NCBI GenBank assembly: GCA_947565915.1
Contig: CANOHY010000044.1
Coordinates: forward strand, 1-12,390
Reading direction: 5' to 3'
Source: an uncultured Eggerthellaceae bacterium
Lineage (GTDB): Bacteria; Actinomycetota; Coriobacteriia; Coriobacteriales; Eggerthellaceae
DNA length: 12,390 bases
Below, piece by piece: positions 7,389 to 12,390 of this stretch. The notes under the pieces were generated by a model. That model was not told where the DNA came from and did not search any database. It saw nothing but the letters and a program-made list of their open reading frames with translations. The number at the start of each line of letters is the position of its first letter. The first letter of the stretch is position 1. The position numbers and the translations under genes were made by a program.

Positions 7389-7469
7389 CTCTGTCCGTTT
7401 GCCTGAGAGATTCGGCGAAGCGCTAGCCTCGCTTTGCACCTTCGGCACTCATTGAAGAGTTCTCCAGAG
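7389..7469 (-). ncRNA. Glycine riboswitch, single aptamer
   Basis: Read on the minus strand, the leader of the symporter gene contains CTCTGGAGAACTC (5' side), the core GTGCCGAAGGTGCAAAGC (7431-7448) and the 3' block CTCTCAGGCAAACGGAC followed by AGAG (7389-7409). These are the conserved elements of the glycine riboswitch in that order. CTCTG (7465-7469) pairs with CAGAG (7389-7393) to close P1, giving an aptamer of about 81 nt. A GCAGC-ACAT-GCTGC hairpin follows (7372-7385). Only one full aptamer is seen, so it is a singlet rather than the classic tandem; I could not confirm a flanking ghost aptamer. Glycine riboswitches upstream of AGCS symporters are an established arrangement, including one studied in Streptococcus pyogenes. 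For an importer I would expect repression at high glycine, but the direction is inferred. Confidence 0.93.
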
Positions 7470-7519
7470 TTTTCTCGGCTCTCGGTCTGCGTCGTCTTCG
7501 CATTCCAAGGGCGTCATTG

Positions 7520-7547
7520 AAAATATGCACTGTGCATTATGTCACAA
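7520..7547 (-). promoter_or_regulatory. Candidate promoter of the riboswitch-symporter transcript
   Basis: On the minus strand TTGTGA (7542-7547) and TATTTT (7520-7525) are spaced by 16 nt, each 4 of 6 to the sigma-70-type consensus. Start of transcription would fall near 7513, about 44 nt before the aptamer P1. CATAAT (7536-7541) is an alternative -10 without a good -35. Weak evidence beyond position. Confidence 0.35.
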
Positions 7548-7587
7548 GCGCTTAAGCATGCAAGAGCCATCTTGCGAGCGCTGCGGG

Positions 7588-7593
7588 TATAAT
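7588..7593 (+). promoter_or_regulatory. Candidate -10 box of gpmA
   Basis: A perfect TATAAT lies 33 nt upstream of the gpmA ATG and would give a 5' leader of roughly 25-28 nt containing the ribosome-binding site. No convincing -35 is seen at 16-18 nt (the nearest TTG, 7572-7574, is too close). The box lies inside an in-frame upstream extension of gpmA, so the two readings compete. Confidence 0.5.
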
Positions 7594-7626
7594 CGGGGCA
7601 AGGCAATGCGAGGGAAGGGATGCGAA

Positions 7627-8385
7627 ATGGCAGACGATACCATGACGCTCGTAATCATTCGCCACGGCGAAAGCGAATGGAACCAGAAGAACCTCTTCAC
7701 CGGCTGGACCGATGTGGATCTTTCGGAAACGGGACGCGCAGAGGCAGCTGAAGGTGGCAAAGCTCTGGCCGAGGCAGGCTACGACTTCGATATCTGCTAC
7801 ACGAGCTATCTGAAGCGCGCTATCCATACCTTGCAAATCGTGCTCGACCAAATGGATCGCGATTGGCTTCCCGTGGAGAAGTCCTGGCGACTGAACGAGC
7901 GCCACTACGGTGCCTTGCAGGGCCTCAACAAATCCGAGACTGCAGCTAAGTACGGTGAGGATCAAGTCAAGATATGGCGTCGAAGCTTCGACGTGCGACC
8001 TCCGGCGCTCGAGGCGGGCGATGAGCGCGATGCCCATAGCTGGGCCGCTTATCGCGATGTTGCGCCCGAGGATATTCCCATGGCCGAGTGCCTGAAAGAC
8101 AACATCGCGCGCACCTGGCCCTATTTCGAAGAGGTGATCCTGCCTCAGATGCGCGCAGGCAAGCGCGTGCTGATCGCAGCGCATGGCAATTCGCTGCGCT
8201 CGCTTGTGATGCAGTTCGAAGGCTTGAGCGAAGACGAGATCTTAGCGGTGAACCTGCCTACGGGCGTACCGCTGGTCTATGAGTTCGACCAAGACATGAA
8301 CGTGCTGAGCAAGAAGTACTTAGGCGACCCGGCAACCATCGAAGCCAAGATCAACAAGGTGGCAAACCAAGGCAAAGCTAAGTAG
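7627..8385 (+). CDS. gpmA: 2,3-bisphosphoglycerate-dependent phosphoglycerate mutase
   Basis: This enzyme interconverts 3- and 2-phosphoglycerate in glycolysis and gluconeogenesis, in the cytoplasm, through a phosphohistidine intermediate. The 252-aa product is the usual family length (E. coli about 250). It has the histidine-phosphatase signature VIIRHGESEWN with phospho-acceptor His13, then NLFTGWTDVDLSETG, SYLKRAIHT (Arg64), the acid Glu91 in RLNERHYGALQGLNK, and the second histidine His186 in AAHGNSLRSL. All catalytic residues match the E. coli enzyme with an offset of about two. I chose ATG 7627 because AAGGGA (7615-7620) lies 6 nt upstream and homology starts right after it. The frame is open further up to an ATG at 7525, which would add 34 residues with four cysteines; that ATG has no ribosome-binding site. 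The gene is divergent from the riboswitch-symporter unit and is followed by 331 nt with no gene. Confidence 0.96.
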   Translation: MADDTMTLVIIRHGESEWNQKNLFTGWTDVDLSETGRAEAAEGGKALAEAGYDFDICYTSYLKRAIHTLQIVLDQMDRDWLPVEKSWRLNERHYGALQGLNKSETAAKYGEDQVKIWRRSFDVRPPALEAGDERDAHSWAAYRDVAPEDIPMAECLKDNIARTWPYFEEVILPQMRAGKRVLIAAHGNSLRSLVMQFEGLSEDEILAVNLPTGVPLVYEFDQDMNVLSKKYLGDPATIEAKINKVANQGKAK

Positions 8386-8635
8386 ACTCGAAGGCGAAAT
8401 TGCCCGAATCGCGCCTCGGAAGCATCGTTCTGAGCTCGATTTTGCAGCCTAAAAGCGCAGGTGAAACGAAGTTTTGCCGTGGCGCTTTAGCGCGAAGCCA
8501 AGCGCGATGGACGGTGCTTTCGGGGCGCAATCCGCAGCTTTGGGGCGACATGCCGGAAGATGCAAGGCCAACGACCCCTTATCGTTAAATTATGTTTCGT
8601 GGGAAGATATTCACTTTAGTAGGGTGAAGTAACGA
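8386..8635. other. Intergenic stretch after gpmA with no recognisable gene
   Basis: About 250 nt with neither a credible ORF nor an RNA family I can name. A 62-codon frame (8400-8588, TTG start) has no ribosome-binding site and no familiar motif. Several short GC-rich self-complementary pieces are present: a GCGC-TTTA-GCGC stem near 8483-8494, and AACGA with TCGTT around 8569-8585 followed by an A/T-rich stretch that might act as a weak gpmA terminator. I compared it by eye with cobalamin, TPP, molybdenum-cofactor, THF, fluoride, 6S and SRP RNA signatures and found no match. Confidence 0.4.
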
Positions 8636-8641
8636 TATAAT
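8610..8641 (+). promoter_or_regulatory. Candidate promoter and operator of the TAXI-TRAP operon
   Basis: A perfect TATAAT at 8636-8641 lies 75 nt before the solute-binding-protein ATG. No consensus -35 is seen at 17 nt. Instead an inverted repeat TTCAC (8610-8614) / GTGAA (8624-8628) with a 9-nt spacer covers the -35 and spacer region, the position expected for an activator or repressor site. The -10 is convincing; the operator role is inference. Confidence 0.5.
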
Positions 8642-8660
8642 CAATAGCTCGTGTAAGGCT

Positions 8661-8696
8661 TTTGGCTCGATAGCTACTAGCGATTCGCTAGCCAAA
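8661..8696 (+). repeat. Inverted repeat in the TRAP operon 5' leader
   Basis: TTTGGCT (8661-8667) is complementary to AGCCAAA (8690-8696). Nested in it is a 15-bp palindrome CTAGCGA-T-TCGCTAG (8677-8691). If transcription starts near 8648, this forms a hairpin in the 5' leader that ends just before the ribosome-binding site (8703-8710). It could equally be a DNA-binding site. Confidence 0.5.
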
Positions 8697-8716
8697 CCAC
8701 CAGGGAAGGGAAGAGA

Positions 8717-9751
8717 ATGAAGAACATTTGGAAGAAACTGGCCGTGATTGCCTGCGCAGGCATTCTCGCGGTCGGGCTGTTGGCGGGCTGCGGCTCGTCG
8801 GGCGGCCAAAGCTCCGACAACAACTCGCAGAAGGAGAACAACGCACCAGCCAATACGAACAGCGGCAAGCTGCGCTTCTACACCGGTGGCTCCCAGGGCA
8901 CGTATTATGGCTTTGGCCAGGTTCTGGGTTCGCATGCTACCAACAATGCTGATATCGAAATCGAAACCCTCACGAGCGACGGCTCCAAGGCGAACATCGA
9001 GGCAATCGAGGACGGCTTGGCCGAGCTGGGCTTCTGCCAGTCTGACGTGATGGCCTATGCTTACAACGGCACGAACCTCTTCGACGGCCAGCCCATTAAG
9101 GACTTCTCTACGTTGGCTGCGCTCTATCCCGAGGACGTGCAGATCGTCACCACTAACCCCGACATCAAGACGGTGGCCGACCTCGAGGGCAAGAAGGTTT
9201 CCATCGGGGCTGCCAATTCGGGCGTGTACTTCAATGCCATCGACATCCTGGGCGCCTATGGCCTGACCGAGCAGGACATCCAGCCGACCTATCAAAGCTT
9301 TGGCGATTCCGCCGACGCCCTGAAGAATGGCCAGATCGATGCTGCGTTCATCGTGGCGGGCGCACCCACCACGGCCATCACCGACCTTTCGACAACTACT
9401 CAGGCTTATTTGGTGAGCCTCGATCAAGAGCATGTCGATGCCCTGTTGCAGACCAGCCCCTATTATGTGGAGTCCATCATCCCGGCCGGCACTTATGCGG
9501 GCATGGACACCGATACCACCACGGTTGCCGTGCAGGCGGTCATCTTGGTAGCGAACTCGGTTTCCGAAGATGACGCCTACGCATTCGTGAAGGACATCTT
9601 CGAGTCTGCCGCCGACCCGACTGCCGCTTCTGCTCATGCGAAGTATGGCGAGCTCGATGTGAACCAGGCTGCTTCGGTTACCACGGTTCCGTACCATCCT
9701 GGCGCTGCGAAGTACTTCAAAGAGCAGAACATCGAGGTCTTCACTGACTAG
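8717..9751 (+). CDS. TAXI-family TRAP transporter solute-binding lipoprotein
   Basis: This 344-aa protein is the extracytoplasmic binding subunit of a TRAP transporter, delivering its ligand to the membrane permease encoded next. Residues 1-25 are a lipoprotein signal peptide with lipobox LLAGC (lipid Cys25), followed by a Gly/Ser/Asn-rich tether to about residue 50. The mature domain opens with LRFYTGGSQGTYYGFG (52-67), the TAXI signature. Typical TAXI stretches follow: LAELGFCQSDVMAYAYNG, the conserved hinge SIGAANSGVYFNAIDIL (162-178), NGQIDAAFIVAGAPTTAI (204-221), ESIIPAGTYAG and the C-terminal PYHPGAAKYFKE (325-336). Studied TAXI proteins bind glutamate or 2-oxoglutarate-like compounds, but substrate cannot be assigned here. 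The ATG has AGGGAAGGG (8702-8710) 6 nt upstream. The lipid anchor replaces a free periplasmic protein, as expected in a monoderm cell. The gene is the promoter-proximal member of a two-gene operon. Confidence 0.95.
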   Translation: MKNIWKKLAVIACAGILAVGLLAGCGSSGGQSSDNNSQKENNAPANTNSGKLRFYTGGSQGTYYGFGQVLGSHATNNADIEIETLTSDGSKANIEAIEDGLAELGFCQSDVMAYAYNGTNLFDGQPIKDFSTLAALYPEDVQIVTTNPDIKTVADLEGKKVSIGAANSGVYFNAIDILGAYGLTEQDIQPTYQSFGDSADALKNGQIDAAFIVAGAPTTAITDLSTTTQAYLVSLDQEHVDALLQTSPYYVESIIPAGTYAGMDTDTTTVAVQAVILVANSVSEDDAYAFVKDIFESAADPTAASAHAKYGELDVNQAASVTTVPYHPGAAKYFKEQNIEVFTD

Positions 9752-9787
9752 CATTGGCGCTTCGATAAACACGTATTGGTTTTCGTC

Positions 9788-9819
9788 GAAGTCGCAATGG
9801 GGAGACCCGTTGCGACTTC
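9788..9819 (+). other. Strong intercistronic hairpin between TRAP binding protein and permease
   Basis: A perfect 10-bp stem, GAAGTCGCAA (9788-9797) with TTGCGACTTC (9810-9819), is extended by one T-G wobble and three G-C pairs and capped by a GAGA tetraloop (9802-9805): 14 pairs with no bulge. No U-tract follows, so it is unlikely to be a standard terminator. It sits 36 nt after the binding-protein stop and 36 nt before the permease start. The likely role is mRNA 3'-end protection or partial attenuation, giving more binding protein than permease. Confidence 0.75.
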
Positions 9820-9855
9820 CGCATTGAGGAGATGTTATAGCAGAGGGGTAAAGCG

Positions 9856-12138
9856 GTGAGTTTGTTCAAGCGCAAGTACGGCATGAAAGACAAAGGCTCG
9901 TTCGCCCTAGTGGCAGAGCCAACAGATGGCGTTGAAATTGCCGATTCCGTCGACGTTACAGAGACAGCCGAGGACGCACCAACGGCCGACCAGGCCATAG
10001 AGGCAGCCGATGCTGCGGCCTCGATTACGGCCGATTACTCAGGGGAATCCTTTGGGCGCATGCTGAAGAATGGCTCGCTGGGCACTGGCGAGGCGGCATT
10101 GGCGGAAGCCGAAGTCGAAGCTGGCGTGGATGCAGAGCAACCCCAGGATGCTTCCAAGGAAGTCGACCAGATCATGCGCAAGTACGATCGAGAGTCGAAC
10201 ACGCGCATCTGGGAAGGCAAACCGAAGATCGTCATCTCCATCATCATGGCTCTGTTCTCGGTGTATTGCATCTACATGACGCTTTTCAGCACCGCGCTTC
10301 CGCAAACGAAGCTCACGCTGTTCCTTGCCTTCATCGTTATCATCGGCTATCTCATGTATCCTGCGCGCAAGGGTAAAGTGCGACCGAATCGCATCCCATG
10401 GTACGACATCGCTCTCATGGTCATAGGAGCTGCCTGCTTCTTCTACTTCGCTTTCAATGCCTTCGATGTGATTCACATGGGCTCTCGCTTGCAGCCGCTG
10501 CAGATCACCATCGGGATAGTGGGCATACTCGTCGTAGGCGAGCTTTGCCGACGTTGTGTGGGCATTCCCATCATCGTGGTGGTTGCAGCGCTTGTGGTGT
10601 ACGTGTTCTACTGGCAATTCGATCATGGGCTCACGCCGTTCTTGGCCCTGCGCCAAACCATCTTCACGCTGTTCTATACCACTGATGGCATCATCGGAAC
10701 GCCAGTCAACGTTTGCTATACGTACATCGTGCTATTCATCATCTTTGGTGCCTTCTTGGAGCGCACCGGCATCTCGGCCTTCTTCATCTCGCTTGCGAAC
10801 AAGATCGCAGGTTGGTCGTCGGGTGGTGCTGCCAAGGTGGCCGTCATCTCGTCAGCCCTGTGCGGCATGGTGTCGGGCTCGTCGGTAGGAAACACCGTTA
10901 CCACGGGTTCGGTGACCATCCCCATGATGAAGAAGACGGGATATAAGCCCGAATTCGCCGGTGCGGTGGAGGCTGCATCTTCCACGGGCGGTCAGATCAT
11001 GCCGCCCATCATGGGCGCTGCCGCATTCCTTATGGCTGAGTATATGGGCATTCCCTACATCGAGGTTGCGGCCAAGGCGATCATCCCTGCCCTCCTGTAC
11101 TTCGCGGGCATATTCATTACCGTGCATCTCGAGGCGAAGAGGCTGGGATTGAAGGGAATTCCGCGAGACCAGCTGCCCAAGGGGTCATATCTCCTCAAGA
11201 ACTGCTATCTGCTGCTGCCCTTGGTGCTGCTCGTGTGGCTCGTCGCATCTGGAGCTCGCACCATGGCCGTATCGGCTGCCATTTCCATTGCTGGCGCTTT
11301 CGTGATCGGCTATATCAACTTCTTCTTCACCGCATTGCGCGAGCGCGAAGAAGGCGAGAGCATCGGCAGCGTATTCGCCAACGTAACCAAGATCGCCTTG
11401 GCAGCAGCCTATGAGTCGTTGCAGGCAGGCGCCAAGAGCTGCGTGTCGGTGGCTGTAGCTTGCGCTATGGCGGGCATGATCGCTGGCTGCATCACGGCTA
11501 CGGGATTGGCCTCGACTTTGGTGAACGTGATCGTGAACGCAGCGGGCGATGCCATCATCGTGGGCTTGGTGCTCACCATGCTCACTTGCATCGTGCTGGG
11601 CATGGGCGTGCCCACCACCGCGAATTACTGCATCATGGCCTCCACGACCGCACCCATCCTGATTGCCATGAACATCGATCCCATCGCTGCCCATTTCTTC
11701 GTGTTCTACTTCGGCATCGTGGCCGATATCACGCCTCCTGTGGCGTTGGCTGCCTATGCCGGCAGCGCCATTGCGCGTTCGAACCCCATGAAGACGGCGC
11801 TCAATGCTGCCAAGCTGGCCATCGCGGCGTTCATCATTCCCTACATACTCGCCTTCAATCCCGTGATGATCCTGGAGGGGTCCTTCACTGCGTTCAGCTT
11901 GGTCCAGGTGATCGTTACCTCCATAGTGGGATTGATCGGCATAGCTGCTTCGTTGAACGGAACTTTGTTCTGCAAGGTGAATCCCTTGTTCAGGATAGTG
12001 CTTGCGGCAGGTGGACTGTGCTTGATAATCCCCGGATCGCTTTCCGACATCATCGGCGTGGCCATGGTGGCGCTCATCTTCGCCTTGCAGTTGGCAATCT
12101 CGAAGAAAAAGAAGCATTCAGCTGCGGTGGGTGCATAG
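9856..12138 (+). CDS. TRAP transporter fused 4TM/12TM permease (TAXI type)
   Basis: This 760-aa integral membrane protein fuses the small (DctQ-like) and large (DctM-like) TRAP subunits and drives Na+/H+-coupled uptake of the ligand held by the TAXI protein. A conserved start MRKYDRESNTR lies at 107-117, then helices from about 125 on. The DctM part carries FGAFLERTGISAFFISLANK (297-316), the substrate/ion-site region VSGSSVGNTVTTGSVTIPMM (339-358), EAASSTGGQIMPPIMGAAAF (372-391), GMGVPTTANYCIMASTTAP near 580-600 and ADITPPVALAAYAGSAIARS near 622. It ends in a short Lys-rich tail. I use GTG 9856, which has GAGGGG (9843-9848) 7 nt upstream; an ATG at 9883 is the alternative. The first roughly 105 residues are an acidic, Ala-rich, probably disordered cytoplasmic extension not needed for the fold. 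The gene lies 104 nt after the binding protein and is followed by a terminator-like hairpin. Confidence 0.95.
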   Translation: MSLFKRKYGMKDKGSFALVAEPTDGVEIADSVDVTETAEDAPTADQAIEAADAAASITADYSGESFGRMLKNGSLGTGEAALAEAEVEAGVDAEQPQDASKEVDQIMRKYDRESNTRIWEGKPKIVISIIMALFSVYCIYMTLFSTALPQTKLTLFLAFIVIIGYLMYPARKGKVRPNRIPWYDIALMVIGAACFFYFAFNAFDVIHMGSRLQPLQITIGIVGILVVGELCRRCVGIPIIVVVAALVVYVFYWQFDHGLTPFLALRQTIFTLFYTTDGIIGTPVNVCYTYIVLFIIFGAFLERTGISAFFISLANKIAGWSSGGAAKVAVISSALCGMVSGSSVGNTVTTGSVTIPMMKKTGYKPEFAGAVEAASSTGGQIMPPIMGAAAFLMAEYMGIPYIEVAAKAIIPALLYFAGIFITVHLEAKRLGLKGIPRDQLPKGSYLLKNCYLLLPLVLLVWLVASGARTMAVSAAISIAGAFVIGYINFFFTALREREEGESIGSVFANVTKIALAAAYESLQAGAKSCVSVAVACAMAGMIAGCITATGLASTLVNVIVNAAGDAIIVGLVLTMLTCIVLGMGVPTTANYCIMASTTAPILIAMNIDPIAAHFFVFYFGIVADITPPVALAAYAGSAIARSNPMKTALNAAKLAIAAFIIPYILAFNPVMILEGSFTAFSLVQVIVTSIVGLIGIAASLNGTLFCKVNPLFRIVLAAGGLCLIIPGSLSDIIGVAMVALIFALQLAISKKKKHSAAVGA

Positions 12139-12175
12139 GGGAGCTCTCTTAGAACCTACGCAGCGCTTCTTGTGT

Positions 12176-12208
12176 CTGGGAACGGCGATCGTGGCCGTTT
12201 CCCAGGCA
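12176..12208 (+). terminator. Probable terminator of the TRAP operon
   Basis: CTGGGAA-CGGC (12176-12186) pairs with GCCG-T-TTCCCAG (12194-12205): 11 pairs with one bulged T and a 7-nt loop. It is followed by GCATTTGGTTCGTCTTTC, which is T-rich but has no pure run. It starts 38 nt after the permease stop. Position and stem strength favour a terminator; the weak T-tract lowers certainty. Confidence 0.6.
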
Positions 12209-12273
12209 TTTGGTTCGTCTTTCAACTGAGGAACGCATAAGTGCCAGGTGGGTAACGATGGCTTTTGCGTTGC

Positions 12274-12301
12274 TTTGATTCTCCATGAGCCTGCCTAGAA
12301 T
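12274..12301 (+). promoter_or_regulatory. Candidate promoter for the gene at the right edge
   Basis: TAGAAT (12296-12301, 5 of 6 to the -10 consensus) is preceded at 16 nt by TTTGAT (12274-12279), a poor -35. Start of transcription near 12308 would leave a leader of about 70 nt. The position after a terminator and before a new start codon supports a promoter here; the match itself is modest. Confidence 0.4.
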
Positions 12302-12324
12302 CGGTTCCAGTTACTGAAGGCAGG
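12290..12324 (+). repeat. Inverted repeat across the presumed -10 and start site
   Basis: CCTGCCT (12290-12296) is the exact inverse of AGGCAGG (12318-12324), with 21 nt between. The centre-to-centre distance of about 28 bp is near three helical turns, so it could be an operator for a dimeric regulator, or a leader stem if transcription starts further upstream. Confidence 0.45.
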
Positions 12325-12377
12325 TTGCGGCGTGAAGCAACTACGCTTTTCACGGCGCCAAGGGAAAGGGAGTCATC

Positions 12378-12390
12378 ATGAAGGGCAATC
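12378..12390 (+). CDS. Start of an unidentified gene, cut by the right edge
   Basis: ATG at 12378 is followed by codons for Lys-Gly-Asn. The purine-rich AAAGGGAG (12365-12372) lies 5 nt upstream and is as good as the ribosome-binding sites of the other genes here. A promoter-like element and an inverted repeat precede it. Only four codons are visible, so nothing can be said about the product. Confidence 0.6.

Noticed and set aside
6424..7455. 343-codon + strand open frame antisense to the symporter gene
   Set aside because: Its translation is His/Gly/Asp/Glu-rich with no recognisable domain, and it covers the riboswitch leader. The opposite strand has full AGCS motifs, so this is a GC-driven shadow frame.
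8440..8560. Possible cobalamin-type riboswitch (GGTGAAAC and GCCAAGCG pieces)
   Set aside because: Only scattered short matches; the B12-box and the core order are missing, and the downstream operon is over 150 nt away with its own promoter.
8400..8588. 62-codon + strand frame after gpmA
   Set aside because: TTG start without a ribosome-binding site, no motif, and not distinguishable from random open frame in GC-rich DNA.
8585..9772. 395-codon - strand frame antisense to the TAXI binding protein
   Set aside because: Val/Gly/His/Arg-rich translation typical of antisense shadows; the + strand gene has a lipobox and TAXI signatures.
1..12390. tRNA genes, CRISPR arrays, insertion sequences, attachment sites
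   Set aside because: No cloverleaf with a 3' TTC-loop pattern, no regularly spaced repeats, no transposase or integrase motifs and no long terminal inverted repeats were seen on either strand.

Overview
The window looks like a moderately GC-rich Gram-positive chromosome, most likely an anaerobic actinobacterium of the class Coriobacteriia (Eggerthellaceae-like). That placement is inference. It rests on two Sec-exported lipoproteins, GC-leaning codon use, the cydDC, TAXI-TRAP and glycine-riboswitch content, and a possible leaderless promoter. No rRNA or tRNA is present to anchor the taxonomy. All gene calls come from motif recognition, not database searches.

Layout. (1) 1-2221, + strand: the C-terminal part of a DUF3160 protein, then, 14 nt later, a CapA-family (poly-gamma-glutamate/PGA_cap metallophosphatase-like) lipoprotein with two Asp-rich calcium-loop-like motifs at its N-terminus. 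(2) 5710-2166, - strand: cydD-cydC, a heterodimeric ABC exporter of thiols (cysteine/glutathione type), joined by an ATGA overlap. The end of cydC overlaps the end of capA tail to tail by 56 bp. (3) 7332-5809, - strand: a sodium:alanine/glycine symporter (AGCS). It has a well-preserved single-aptamer glycine riboswitch in its leader and a strong intrinsic terminator just before cydD. Its Shine-Dalgarno sequence has a perfect 6-nt complement 15 nt upstream in the leader. (4) 7627-8385, + strand: gpmA, the 2,3-BPG-dependent phosphoglycerate mutase of glycolysis, divergent from the symporter. (5) 8717-12138, + strand: a TAXI-type TRAP transporter with a lipoprotein solute-binding subunit and a fused 4TM-12TM permease. 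A 14-bp GAGA-capped hairpin separates the two genes, and a likely terminator follows. (6) 12378 onward: the first four codons of another gene, preceded by a good ribosome-binding site.

Functionally this is mostly housekeeping and transport: amino-acid uptake under glycine control, organic/amino-acid uptake by TRAP, thiol export needed for cytochrome bd and c-type maturation, and one glycolytic enzyme. I see no mobile element, CRISPR array, toxin-antitoxin or defence locus, and nothing that clearly makes up an undescribed multigene system. The points most worth following are regulatory: the riboswitch with its possible SD-sequestering stem, the intercistronic hairpin in the TRAP operon, the possible leaderless cydD start, and the cysteine-containing gpmA upstream extension that competes with a TATAAT box.
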